A stretch of DNA of 32,134 bases, taken from assembly GCA_947479475.1 (NCBI GenBank), contig CANJZW010000057.1, forward strand, positions 1 through 32,134, read 5' to 3'. Shown one piece after another: positions 1 to 8,551 of the stretch. Position numbers and translations under genes: made by a program. Positions within the stretch are counted from its first letter, which is position 1; each line of letters begins with the position of its first letter. The notes beneath the pieces were generated by a model. It was not told where the DNA came from, made no database searches, and saw nothing but the letters and a program-made list of their open reading frames with translations. Source of the stretch: Chthoniobacteraceae bacterium. Lineage in GTDB: Bacteria > Verrucomicrobiota > Verrucomicrobiia > Chthoniobacterales > Chthoniobacteraceae.

Positions 1-3000
1 AATGGCTTGCCCGATTTGAGCCAGTCAGCGGCCCTGGTCAAAAGCACGGCGGGCGAAACACTTTTCACAACCAGCGGTGGGACCCTCTTTCAAAGGGTGG
101 CCGAAGGCCAGACTGTGGCCTTGGAAATCCCCGTGGCTTCCAGCTACCCGTTAAGGTATAAATGGTCCAAAAAGAAGGGTGCGGGTTGGGAGCTGTTGTC
201 CGGATACACCTCCCTGGTGCTGGTGGATAGCAAGTACTTGCTTAGATCGGCGAAACTCACGGATAGCGGGACTTATAGTGTTGAGGTGGGGTATCTCAAT
301 GGCGCTGTGCCGACATTTTTAGCCAGCACCCGGGAGTTGCAGTTGCTGGTGGAACCGGCACCCAGCCCAGCGGCGCCCAAAGTAGAGGTTGCTGGAAAAG
401 CGGTGGTTCCCTCGGGCTCGGTGTACGGGCTTGTTTTCGGAGGGACGGCGATGTTGTCCGCCGTCACCACCGGGACTTTGTCCGGTGGGCCTTTGACCAC
501 CCCGACTTTGTTTTCCGCCAATCCCCAGACGCGGTTCTATACTTTCCAGTGGAAGAAGAACGGCGTGGCTCTTGTGGGGCAGACGGGAGAAACGTTGAGG
601 TTGCAAGCGGTTTCTAAGGCTCAGGCGGGACTCTACTCGGTCGATGTTTCGGGTGTAGCCGGCACCAGAACGAGCCCTGCGGTCTCGGTGAGTGTTGCAG
701 CCAGTCCCAGCAGCACCGACAAGCTTTGGAATTTGACGGTGGAGAACGTCAAAAACGTGAGGTATACACTGGTTCCTTCCGCGACGAAGGGCCTGGCTCC
801 CGGCACCGTTGTGTCGATTAATGGCATGTCCTCCGATAGCCAAACCTTGCTGGGTTGGCGGGTGTCCGATTCGACAGGCAAATCTTGGAGCATTTCGCGC
901 ACCAGCAAGTTTGTGATGCCGGGTAGCGATTTAAAGATTTCCGCCGTGGTGGGTCGGCCATCCGTTGGAGTGTATTCAGGTTTTCTGAGTCTGGAAAAGC
1001 CGTGGAACCCATCACAAGAGTGGGCGATCTCTTCTCCAGAGACACCGGTAACGCCGTCGGCATCGAATGTCCGGGGGTATTACTCTGCCGTGGTCAATGC
1101 GTTCGGGACGTTGACCGGTAAGTTCATCGTTGAGGGCAAAAGCTACCCTTTTAGTTCGCCGATGACTTTCAGAGAGGATGGCACGTTGTCCGGGGTGATT
1201 AAGGTTCAGGCTCCCCTTTCTAATTCGGCACCGTGGAACCTGAGCGGAACCGCTTCGCTGGACATGGGGTTGGTGCTATCAGGAACCCTTCAGTCTGGCT
1301 CCTATTCGATTGCGATTCCGGTGTCTAACGCGGCGCAGCTTGATTCATTGGCGCTGGATATGAGCGTAAGTACTTACGGGCTGCCGGACGGCACGACGAT
1401 CACGGGTATTGATAAAGGAAACAGCCAAATCACCGTTTCCTCGCCAGCCACCCTAAGCACTGGAACCTCGTCGGTAGCGATGATCGTGGGAGCGAATGCG
1501 GCAGCGACGCACAACGTGATGCACGTCAAACTGAACGACGTTGTTTTGGAAAAGACGCCGCCCAAAATGACTTCCGGCCAGACTTTGTACTGCGCTGCTG
1601 CCTGTAATGCGGGAGCGTGCAGCGCGTTGATCAAATTCATAGCAGACAGCAGCGCTTCCAGCACATCGATGGCGTCCTCCAGCGCTGCGGCGGCCGCCTC
1701 TAGCGCGGGAATCCTCAAACCGGTTGCCGCTTCGAACGGAAAAATCGTCGCCGACCCCACAAGCGGAACCGCCTACTCTGGTGGTGTTGACGAAATAATT
1801 AGGCCGACTATTACCCCCACCACAAGCAAGATTACCAGTACTACCCCCGGCCAACGTCTCGGCGGGACAACGAGAATTGCCTCTGACGGTCGGGGGATCA
1901 TTTACTCGCCGCCCAACAAAAGTAGCCCACCCGATGACGTCTTCGAATATACAGTAGATGGTGTGGTCACGGAATCTGTGACGGTCAAGGTTTTGCCTCC
2001 AATTACCTCAGGAACGGGCAACGTGACGCCCGTGCCACCTCCCACGATTACGACTGTGGTTCCAGTCACAGCTTACGACGTCGCAACCTATACCGGGGCC
2101 ATTTTCCGATACGGTCCCAAAGATCCATTGAGTTGCTTTGGCCGCGGGGGTGTTCTTTCGTTCAAAGTTTCCAATCTCGGCCTTGCCACCTTTTTAATGA
2201 TTTTACCGAATGGGGATCGTAAAACTTACTCCGGATACATAGGGCGGGCATGTGTGAACCTCGACAAACTGACGCCCGATCCGATCCTGCCGTTTGTGTC
2301 GAGTGCCGACGTGCCCAGTACCGACGGAAGTGCAAAAACGGATGCTTTTGGCACTCCGCTGGATATCACTGGGACGGCGGTTGAAATCATGCTGGAAACG
2401 GCGGTCCGCCAGACCTCCAGTATATCGATTCCAATCTGGTCGACAGGCGACTCCACGGCGGAACCACTGTTTGGTGCGCTGCTGATTTCGGGCAAAGTTC
2501 TTGAGGGGTGCCTAGGTGTTTTAAGTCCGTTGCCTGTGATCAAAGCCGGATTGGAACCCTCGGACTCAGAATACACGCACAATTATGTGAGGGGCTATTT
2601 ATACGACGCGAGTCGTGTTCCCGCGGGGAGCAAAACGTACCCGTACATGTTGCCGGCTAAAGTCACTCTTTCAACGATTGCGCCAAGCCCTGATGCTGTC
2701 ACTTTTCCGTTGGAAGACACTTCAAATCCGAGCCTTCTAGGAATGCAGACTTCCATGGGGAACTTGGCTCCGGATACTAACCGAGACTTGGCGCTGACAC
2801 CGTCTGTGAGTGCGAAGCAACTTATATCAAGTGCTTTAATTTTGAAGGATGAACCTAATGTGGCCGGTCTGTTATCCGGCGCATACTTTGAGGTGCCTTT
2901 ACATTACATTTTCATTTCACAAACGGGAACGCCCCAGTCAACAGGCCCTTCTTGGGCCTACGCTAATCCGCTGCCGCAACCTCCCAAAGTGCTTAGAACC

Positions 3001-3231
3001 GTGTTTCTTGATTATATCAAGGTGTCTATCTACGCGGCGACTATCCAAGGGGGGCCACGGTCCATCCTGGGGAGCACCGGCGGCGCCGCGGGTTTCCTGA
3101 TTCGGGGAGCAGGTGGGCTGGATAGTCTCAAAAACGTACTTGGAAATGGCTCACAGGATCCGTTCTTAAAGGCGCCGTTCTCCACGTACCGGACCGAGGG
3201 AATCCATATAAACGTGTACGAGCCCAACTAG
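1..3231 (+). CDS. Large Ig-like domain surface/secreted protein, 5' partial
   Basis: The frame is open from the window edge (codons AAT GGC TTG onward) to TAG at 3229-3231, so the true start lies upstream and at least 1076 residues are visible. Two Ig-like stretches can be seen near the beginning: one around residues 30-115 (YKWSKKKG, later DSGTYSVEV) and one around 130-230 (FQWKKNGVAL, later AQAGLYSVDV). Both have the Trp and the D/A-x-G-x-Y-S-V pattern of Ig-like folds. A Ser/Ala-rich low-complexity linker lies near residues 547-570 (about 1644-1709), followed by a stretch resembling cadherin/Big-type repeats (DVFEYTVDGVVTESVTVKVL). No catalytic motif was found. Such long beta-rich repeat proteins are common exported proteins in Verrucomicrobiota. 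Its codon use looks less GC-rich than the bat operon. The function is unknown; adhesion or an envelope role is only inferred. Confidence 0.75.
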   Translation, partial: NGLPDLSQSAALVKSTAGETLFTTSGGTLFQRVAEGQTVALEIPVASSYPLRYKWSKKKGAGWELLSGYTSLVLVDSKYLLRSAKLTDSGTYSVEVGYLNGAVPTFLASTRELQLLVEPAPSPAAPKVEVAGKAVVPSGSVYGLVFGGTAMLSAVTTGTLSGGPLTTPTLFSANPQTRFYTFQWKKNGVALVGQTGETLRLQAVSKAQAGLYSVDVSGVAGTRTSPAVSVSVAASPSSTDKLWNLTVENVKNVRYTLVPSATKGLAPGTVVSINGMSSDSQTLLGWRVSDSTGKSWSISRTSKFVMPGSDLKISAVVGRPSVGVYSGFLSLEKPWNPSQEWAISSPETPVTPSASNVRGYYSAVVNAFGTLTGKFIVEGKSYPFSSPMTFREDGTLSGVIKVQAPLSNSAPWNLSGTASLDMGLVLSGTLQSGSYSIAIPVSNAAQLDSLALDMSVSTYGLPDGTTITGIDKGNSQITVSSPATLSTGTSSVAMIVGANAAATHNVMHVKLNDVVLEKTPPKMTSGQTLYCAAACNAGACSALIKFIADSSASSTSMASSSAAAAASSAGILKPVAASNGKIVADPTSGTAYSGGVDEIIRPTITPTTSKITSTTPGQRLGGTTRIASDGRGIIYSPPNKSSPPDDVFEYTVDGVVTESVTVKVLPPITSGTGNVTPVPPPTITTVVPVTAYDVATYTGAIFRYGPKDPLSCFGRGGVLSFKVSNLGLATFLMILPNGDRKTYSGYIGRACVNLDKLTPDPILPFVSSADVPSTDGSAKTDAFGTPLDITGTAVEIMLETAVRQTSSISIPIWSTGDSTAEPLFGALLISGKVLEGCLGVLSPLPVIKAGLEPSDSEYTHNYVRGYLYDASRVPAGSKTYPYMLPAKVTLSTIAPSPDAVTFPLEDTSNPSLLGMQTSMGNLAPDTNRDLALTPSVSAKQLISSALILKDEPNVAGLLSGAYFEVPLHYIFISQTGTPQSTGPSWAYANPLPQPPKVLRTVFLDYIKVSIYAATIQGGPRSILGSTGGAAGFLIRGAGGLDSLKNVLGNGSQDPFLKAPFSTYRTEGIHINVYEPN

Positions 3232-3260
3232 GCTCGGCCGGCTCTGTGAACGACAGCTAG

Positions 3261-3295
3261 GGCTCCGGGGTGGAGACGCGCTCTTTAACGGAGCC
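3261..3295 (+). terminator. Possible terminator hairpin after the Ig-like gene
   Basis: A perfect 7-bp inverted repeat, GGCTCCG at 3261-3267 and CGGAGCC at 3289-3295, lies 30 bp after the stop codon. The loop is long (21 nt) and only TTT follows, so it is a weak candidate for an intrinsic terminator. Confidence 0.25.
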
Positions 3296-3348
3296 TTTGG
3301 GAGGGAGGTGGACTTTATTGGCGGGATGCAATAGACCAGACCCAAGAT

Positions 3349-3376
3349 TTGGCCCGTCTGCCGGTGGTTGTATGGG
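3349..3376 (+). promoter_or_regulatory. Possible sigma70-like promoter for the MFS gene
   Basis: TTGGCC (3349-3354) and TATGGG (3371-3376) are separated by 16 bp and lie about 30 bp before the MFS start. Both boxes match the consensus only partly. This is a pattern match alone. Confidence 0.2.
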
Positions 3377-3407
3377 AAATCCCTTTTTTTAGCGAAATTC
3401 CAAAACC

Positions 3408-4655
3408 ATGCCCACGCAGTCACCTCGTTCCCCCATCGGCATCATCTTCCTGACGGTTTTCATCAGCATGGTTGGGTTCGGGATTGTGATCCCGGTGCTC
3501 CCCGTCTACGCCAAATCCGAGCCTTTTCTCATGAGCCCCAGTCAACTGGGCTGGCTGGTGGGAATTTTTTCGCTGGTGCAACTTTTTGCGGCCCCCTTGT
3601 TCGGTAAGTTGTCCGATAGAATCGGGCGCAAACCCGTTTTGTTGGTGAGCGTGCTCGGCACGGCGGTGGGGTTCTTCGTCATTGGAAAGGCGGACGCTGT
3701 CTGGATGCTGTTTTTGGGACGCATCATCGACGGTGCAAGCGGCGGAAATATCGCGACGGCGCAGGCGTGTATCGCCGACGTGACGGCGCCTGAAAAACGG
3801 TCCCGCGCCATGGGAATCATTGGGGCCGCCTTTGGACTGGGCTTTATCATGGGGCCAGCCCTTGGGGGAATTTTGGCGAGTTACTCCCATGCCGCGCCGT
3901 TTTATGCGGCGGGTGCGCTTTCGATTCTCAATGCGCTGCTCATTTGGGTGCGCCTGCCGGAGACGTACCCGGCGGAGGCCCGGGGCGCGAATACGCAACA
4001 GGCTTCGCTGGGTGAGGTGTTTGACGGCGGCCGGGGGCTGTTTATTTCGCTTCTTCTGGTGGCTTCGCTGCTTTCCACCACCGGCTTTGCGTTCATCCAC
4101 GTGTTGTTCGCCTTGTTTTGCGGGGACCAATTTCAGTGGGGGCTGCGGGAGACGAGTTATGCGTTTGCCTACGTTGGGGTTCTCGCGGTGCTGGTGCAGG
4201 GCGGTCTCTTGCGCCGCCTTTTGAAACGCAACATTGAAAAACAACTGGCCGCTGTAGGTGCCTTTTGCCTGGCGGGAAGTTTGTTTTGGCTGCCCCGCGT
4301 CTCGGGGACGGGCGCCTTTCTGGGAAGCTGCGCCCTCATGGCGCTGGGGAACGGACTGCTCACCCCGACGTTGAGCGGCATGGCCTCCCGCTTCGTGCAC
4401 GGGCGCGCGCAGGGGCGTCTCATGGGGATGATGACTTCCGCGGGAAGTCTCGGACGTTTCCTCGGGCCGGCCCTCGCGGTGCTGCCCCTGCCGCTGACCT
4501 TTTCAGAAATGGCGCGCCCTCTTACCGGGGAGATGCTGACCGCCGTTCAGGCGGGTTACCTGCAGGCCTTCACCGCCGGAGCCGGCCTTGTGGCCGCGTC
4601 CCTGGTGTGTATCCTTTTGCTTAAGGTTCCGGTCCAACCCGAGGCGCAGGCCTGA
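3408..4655 (+). CDS. TetA-like MFS multidrug/tetracycline exporter (DHA1 type)
   Basis: This 415-residue protein has about 12 hydrophobic segments, the usual length and layout for the drug:H+ antiporter-1 (12-spanner) branch of the major facilitator superfamily. It starts with a hydrophobic stretch containing GFGIVIPVLPVY, very typical of TetA/TCR-type transporters. The loop between helices 2 and 3 holds motif A (GKLSDRIGRKP, about residues 66-76), and GRIIDGASGGNIATAQA follows near helix 4. The predicted role is proton-driven export of a small molecule across the inner membrane; the substrate cannot be read from sequence. The ATG at 3408 begins directly before the first membrane helix. The downstream hydrolase starts 18 bp after this stop, so the two are probably co-transcribed. 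Antibiotic resistance should not be assumed. Confidence 0.88.
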   Translation: MPTQSPRSPIGIIFLTVFISMVGFGIVIPVLPVYAKSEPFLMSPSQLGWLVGIFSLVQLFAAPLFGKLSDRIGRKPVLLVSVLGTAVGFFVIGKADAVWMLFLGRIIDGASGGNIATAQACIADVTAPEKRSRAMGIIGAAFGLGFIMGPALGGILASYSHAAPFYAAGALSILNALLIWVRLPETYPAEARGANTQQASLGEVFDGGRGLFISLLLVASLLSTTGFAFIHVLFALFCGDQFQWGLRETSYAFAYVGVLAVLVQGGLLRRLLKRNIEKQLAAVGAFCLAGSLFWLPRVSGTGAFLGSCALMALGNGLLTPTLSGMASRFVHGRAQGRLMGMMTSAGSLGRFLGPALAVLPLPLTFSEMARPLTGEMLTAVQAGYLQAFTAGAGLVAASLVCILLLKVPVQPEAQA

Positions 4656-4673
4656 AACCCAGTAACGCCTCCT

Positions 4674-5483
4674 ATGAGCATTCCCCAGGAAGACACTTTT
4701 GCCGACGTCGTCACTAAAGCGATGCGCGGCCTGCTCCAGACCGACGCCATGGTGGCGGAGCGCGCCGGACTCGCCTCCGCACAAGTCGTGGCGTTGCGCA
4801 CGGGCGAGTGGGACTCGGCGGTGGGACGCGGCGTGGCCGATGTGCTGGGCCTCCATCCCGGGGCGTTGGAGGCGTTGGCGGAGGGACGTTCTGCACCGCC
4901 CGCTTTGCGTGTCGCCGGACTGGAAAGTTTTTCGACCGCCTTCGACGATATGTTGGTGAACAGTTATCTCGTGTGGGATGCCGCCACCCGGGAAGCCGTC
5001 GCCTTCGACACCGGCGCTGATGCCGCTCCGATGCTGGCTTTTCTCCAAAAAAACGGCCTCTCCCTCAAAGCCGTCTTGTTGACGCACACCCACGGAGACC
5101 ACGTGTTTGAGTTAGACCGTTTGTGCGCCAAAACGGGGGCACCTGCCTTTGTGAACCAGCGCGAATCGCTTCCCGGAGCGGAGGCCTTCGAAAGTGGTCG
5201 GCAGTGGCTCGTTGGGGGGCTTCGGATGACGAGCCATCTCACCTCAGGGCATTCGCAGGGCGGCACAACGTACGTGGTCCAGGGTCTGGAGCGGCCCGTG
5301 GCGATCGTAGGAGACGCCCTATTTGCGGGCTCCATGGGCGGGGCGAAGGTGTCCTATGAGGATGCGTTGCGGACGAATCGGGAGGTCATTTTTTCACTAC
5401 CAGCCGACACCGTGTTGTGTCCCGGGCACGGCCCGCTCACGACGGTGGGTTGGGAGAAGCAGTGGAATCCGTTTTTTGCCTGA
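4674..5483 (+). CDS. Metallo-beta-lactamase-fold hydrolase with HTH-like N-terminus
   Basis: The protein has 269 residues. Residues about 80-269 form a glyoxalase-II-like metallo-beta-lactamase domain with all expected metal ligands visible: HTHGDH (about 138-143), a further His in SGHSQGG, Asp in VGDALF, and His in CPGHGP. This family hydrolyses thioesters, lactones or related bonds using one or two zinc or iron ions. The first 70 or so residues are unusual: the stretch VAERAGLASAQVVALRTG followed by VADVLGLHPGALEALAEG reads like an XRE/Cro-type helix-turn-helix. Whether it binds DNA is not shown. No signal peptide is seen, so it is probably cytoplasmic. It lies 18 bp behind the MFS exporter, suggesting linked expression, perhaps hydrolysis and export of related compounds. 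Confidence 0.85.
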   Translation: MSIPQEDTFADVVTKAMRGLLQTDAMVAERAGLASAQVVALRTGEWDSAVGRGVADVLGLHPGALEALAEGRSAPPALRVAGLESFSTAFDDMLVNSYLVWDAATREAVAFDTGADAAPMLAFLQKNGLSLKAVLLTHTHGDHVFELDRLCAKTGAPAFVNQRESLPGAEAFESGRQWLVGGLRMTSHLTSGHSQGGTTYVVQGLERPVAIVGDALFAGSMGGAKVSYEDALRTNREVIFSLPADTVLCPGHGPLTTVGWEKQWNPFFA

Positions 5484-5513
5484 GTACAGGCCGGGTGGCA
5501 GTTGGATAAGGGG

Positions 5514-5536
5514 ACCGAGCGCCCCGGCGCCTCGGT
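5514..5536. terminator. Hairpin between convergent genes
   Basis: ACCGAG-CGCC (5514-5523) pairs with GGCG-C-CTCGGT (5526-5536) around a 2-nt loop, with one bulged C. An outer AGTACA (5483-5488) and TGTACT (5536-5541) could extend the structure. It sits between two convergent genes, where a bidirectional terminator is expected, but there is no clear T-run. Confidence 0.35.
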
Positions 5537-5595
5537 GTACTGAGCGGATGCCTCGCAGGTGCCCCGCCGCCGCCGCCCTGAAACGTCTCAGTTTC

Positions 5596-6546
5596 TCAGC
5601 GCTCGGGACCGGGAGCGGTTTCGAGTGTGTGAGTGAGGCCGAATTCCAGAAGTTTGGCACTGTCCTCCCAAATTCCCGGCTTGTCCGTGTGCATGACCAC
5701 CGCGATGGCCTCCCGCCCGTTCCGATAGGCGGAGCTGGCTAGAACTTGCTGGGCAGGGATGGTGTAGCCGGTCTTCACCCCGGTGCAGCCTGGGAAACGT
5801 TCCAGAAGCCGGTTGTGGTTGGTGAGCAGGCGCATTCCCGAGGGGGCCTCCCACTGGGCTTGTTTGGTGCCGACAATTTGGCGGAACAGGGGCTGGTTCA
5901 TCGCCGCGCGTGCAATGAGCGCGAGATCCCGAGGGGTGGTGAAATGGGCGGCGTGATGCAGGCCGTGGGGGTTGGCGAACTGGGTGTTGGTGCAGCCCAA
6001 TTCCCGGGCGCGGGCTGTCATCTTCTGGGCGAATGCCTCGATGCTGCCGCCGTTGTCCCGGCCAAGGGCAGCCGCCACATCGTTGGCGCTTTTGAGCAGC
6101 AGCCCGTAGAGCATCTGGCGACGGGTAAATGTCTCGCCAGCGCGGATGTTGAGACTGCTTTCCCCAACGCGCGCGTCTTCGAGGGTGACTTCCACGGCTT
6201 CGTCCAGATGGCCGGCCTCAATCACCAAAAGCCCGGTCATGATCTTGGTCGTGCTTGCCGGATAAAAACGGGCGTCAGGGTTTTTCTGATACAAGGGCGC
6301 CCCGGTGAACGCATCGATGACGATGGCTCCTTTGGCGGCCAAATCCAGATCATCCTCGTCCTCCTCCACTTCCTTTTTGGGGACGGGAGCTGCGGGTTTT
6401 TGTGGCGGTTTCGGTTTTGGTTTCGGTTTTGGCGCCGACTGAGGCGTCCGTGCGGGGGCAGCCTTTTTATGGGTCTCGCCGTTGGAGGACGGCGGGGACA
6501 GGAAAAAGAGGCAGAAAATGGGAAGTAGCAGGCGGCTCAAACGCAT
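5596..6546 (-). CDS. D-alanyl-D-alanine carboxypeptidase (DacF/PBP5-like, S11 family)
   Basis: This 316-residue exported penicillin-binding protein has all three active-site motifs of peptidase family S11: STTK (S98 to K101), SAN (153-155) and KTG (258-260). Family members trim the terminal D-Ala from peptidoglycan stem peptides in the periplasm, limiting cross-linking. A signal peptide is visible at residues 1-23. It is followed by an unusual linker rich in Lys-Pro (KPKPKPKPP) and then an acidic run (EVEEDEDDLDL) before the catalytic domain. The protein stops right after that domain, so the C-terminal beta domain and amphipathic anchor of PBP5 are missing. It starts 8 bp after the amidohydrolase stop and appears to be the last gene of the moxR-bat transcript, which would place wall remodelling under the same control. 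Confidence 0.9.
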   Translation of the reverse strand: MRLSRLLLPIFCLFFLSPPSSNGETHKKAAPARTPQSAPKPKPKPKPPQKPAAPVPKKEVEEDEDDLDLAAKGAIVIDAFTGAPLYQKNPDARFYPASTTKIMTGLLVIEAGHLDEAVEVTLEDARVGESSLNIRAGETFTRRQMLYGLLLKSANDVAAALGRDNGGSIEAFAQKMTARARELGCTNTQFANPHGLHHAAHFTTPRDLALIARAAMNQPLFRQIVGTKQAQWEAPSGMRLLTNHNRLLERFPGCTGVKTGYTIPAQQVLASSAYRNGREAIAVVMHTDKPGIWEDSAKLLEFGLTHTLETAPGPER

Positions 6547-6554
6547 GGGAAGGG

Positions 6555-7790
6555 TCAGAGTGTCTCAAACGTGGAAATTTTGCCATCCACCATCATCCAA
6601 GGGACAAATCCCGTGAAGGCGACGCATTCGGCGGCGGCCTGTTCCACGGGGCCCACGCAGGGGATCGCGATCAGGTCGGCCAGTGCTCCCGGTTCCAGGC
6701 AGCCCAATTCGCCCGCTTTCCCGAGGGCGCGGGCGGGCGCGAGGGTGACGGTGTGGAGAAGGTCTTCGGCGGACAGGGCGGGTTCGCGGAGTTGGAGTTT
6801 GCGCAGTTCGCCGAGGAGGCTGAGGGAGTCGGTGCTCGCGAGGGAGTCGGTGCCCACGCAAATGTTCAAACCCAGACCGGCGAGTTTGGTGAAGGGAAAA
6901 GGGGGGTGATTAAAATAAGCGTGGCTTCCGGGGCAGTGGACGACGTGGGGAAACTGGTCGGGAGAAAGGGTTTCAAGCAGTGAGAAATCGGAGGCCTTCA
7001 GGTCGTTGAGATGCGCCAAAAGCCAGTCCTTGCCGATCGCCCCGTTGCGCCACAGCCAGCCGAAGGGGGTGTCGTGCCCGCAGTCGTGCATGGGGCGCTG
7101 GAGGCCTTCAAGAAACTGGTGCAGGGGGCCGGATCCGTTCTCGAACATCTCGGATTCCTCCAGAGATTCGGAGACGTGAGTGGTTAGGGGCATCCCGTTT
7201 TGTTCCGCGCAGACCCGGGCAAGCCGGTACAGAAGCAGCGAAGCGGTGTAGGGAGCGTGGGGGTTGAGCCCGAATTGCGTGAGGCCGTCCTTGCGGGTTT
7301 CAAAAAAGGAAAGCGCACCCGTGACCACCTCTTCGGAGGTGATGCGATGGCGGATATCGATCATTTCATAAAACCACCACGTCCGCAGCGGTGCGGGGGG
7401 AAGTTGGGGGACGAGGTCCGGGAACGCCGCCATGCTGCAGATTGTCGTGGTTCCGAAGCGCTGGGCCTCGGTGTACCCGCGCTGGATGGCATCGAGGATA
7501 TCGTCGTTGGAGAGTTGCCGTTTGATCGAGTTGAGTCGCTGCACCCACTCGGTAAATCCAGCGGGCGCTGTGATGGCGTTGCGCAGGGTAGAGTAATCCA
7601 AATGGCAATGGGCGTTGATGAGCCCCGGCAACAACGCGACCTCGCCTAGTTCGCGAACTTCCTCCCCCGGCAGCGCCGGAAGGTCGGCCGCCCTGCCCAA
7701 GGCCGTCACCCTGTTGCCTAGGACGCGGACCGCACCTCCAAATATCGGCGGCGCCGAGATCGGCAGAACAACGCGGGCACGAAGAAGCAT
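6555..7790 (-). CDS. Amidohydrolase-family deaminase (cytosine/aminofutalosine deaminase-like)
   Basis: The protein is 411 residues long. It shows the metal-dependent amidohydrolase pattern: NAHCHLD (about residues 59-65) with the first two His ligands, then LTTHVSES, then LAHLNDL, VHCPGSH and finally GTDSLAS with the conserved Asp. The arrangement of VHCP followed by GTDSL.S.DSLSLL.ELR resembles the chlorohydrolase/TrzN and MTA/SAH deaminase branch, including aminodeoxyfutalosine deaminase of the futalosine menaquinone pathway. The substrate cannot be decided from sequence alone. No signal peptide is present, so it is likely cytoplasmic. It lies 23 bp after batE and 8 bp before the carboxypeptidase gene on the same strand, so it is probably carried by the bat transcript even though no functional link is obvious. 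Confidence 0.82.
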   Translation of the reverse strand: MLLRARVVLPISAPPIFGGAVRVLGNRVTALGRAADLPALPGEEVRELGEVALLPGLINAHCHLDYSTLRNAITAPAGFTEWVQRLNSIKRQLSNDDILDAIQRGYTEAQRFGTTTICSMAAFPDLVPQLPPAPLRTWWFYEMIDIRHRITSEEVVTGALSFFETRKDGLTQFGLNPHAPYTASLLLYRLARVCAEQNGMPLTTHVSESLEESEMFENGSGPLHQFLEGLQRPMHDCGHDTPFGWLWRNGAIGKDWLLAHLNDLKASDFSLLETLSPDQFPHVVHCPGSHAYFNHPPFPFTKLAGLGLNICVGTDSLASTDSLSLLGELRKLQLREPALSAEDLLHTVTLAPARALGKAGELGCLEPGALADLIAIPCVGPVEQAAAECVAFTGFVPWMMVDGKISTFETL

Positions 7791-7813
7791 ACGGAAGCGT
7801 GACTAAAGAAAGC

Positions 7814-8551
7814 CTACGGCGAAATTCGCTCGACGCTCGCGGAGGGCACCCAGCCGATCTGGCGGTCTGCGGCTTGGGCGCGAAGCCATCCGCCGCTGCT
7901 GTCCAAGATTCGCAGGCGGCTGCCCGCGGGGAGGGAGTCCAAGGCGCGGGCCGGGTTGGCCGGTGCCGCCCGAAACACCACAGAGCGGTCGAGGACAAGG
8001 GCCGCGTCGCCTTCGGACCGGGCGTGTGCCATCCAAGCGCCCCCGAGCAAAATAAACGCCGCGCCTAGAAGCGCGAAGAGAGCCGCCAGGGTGTGGCGTT
8101 TTGTGGCGCGGGCGAGGATCAGGGCGGCAACCAGGAGCCACGCGCCACCTGCAGCGATCCAAGGCTCGCGGCGGAGCGAAAACGCGGGCTGCATTTCGTT
8201 CCACCAAGCTTCCGCCTGCACCTTCGAGCCCATGGTTTCGCGCGAAGTTTTAAGCGCCTTTTTCGCGGCGGTGTGCCCCGGGCTGAGGCGTAACGCGCGT
8301 TCCCATTCGAGCATGGCCCGTGCGGGATCTGCCAGCGCCTCCTGGACTTTTCCCAAATTGTAACGGGTGGCCGGCGAATCCCCCTCCTGCGCCAAGGAAC
8401 GGTTGTAGGCCGCCTCGGCCTCTTGGAATTTCCCGTCCTTGAACAAGGCGTTTCCCTCCTCAAAGGGTGTTGCCTGGACAGAGACACCACCTAAAAAGAA
8501 AGCGCCCGCGCACAGCAGGAGGGCCGTGATTCTCAGAAAAAGCGCTTTCAT
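7814..8551 (-). CDS. batE: BatE-like TPR and SH3-domain membrane protein
   Basis: The protein has 245 residues. A signal peptide or first membrane helix (residues about 5-27, ending VQA) is followed by TPR-like repeats (residues about 28-105: NALFKDGKFQEAEAAYNRSL, then ATRYNLGKVQEALADPARAM). Two membrane helices follow near 130-175, and a C-terminal bacterial SH3-like domain near 185-240 (LPAGSRLRILDSSGGWLRAQ, IGWVPSASVERI). TPR plus SH3 is the usual make-up of BatE. Its ATG overlaps the batD stop in an ATGA, so it is translationally coupled. The Bat proteins are thought to form a periplasm-facing, membrane-anchored complex; BatE probably contributes protein-protein contacts. Confidence 0.82.
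   Translation of the reverse strand: MKALFLRITALLLCAGAFFLGGVSVQATPFEEGNALFKDGKFQEAEAAYNRSLAQEGDSPATRYNLGKVQEALADPARAMLEWERALRLSPGHTAAKKALKTSRETMGSKVQAEAWWNEMQPAFSLRREPWIAAGGAWLLVAALILARATKRHTLAALFALLGAAFILLGGAWMAHARSEGDAALVLDRSVVFRAAPANPARALDSLPAGSRLRILDSSGGWLRAQAADRQIGWVPSASVERISP

Noticed and set aside
3420..4400. 326-codon open frame on the minus strand inside the MFS gene
   Set aside because: It is antisense to a transporter with canonical motifs; the product is rich in His, Gln and Arg and lacks domain structure.
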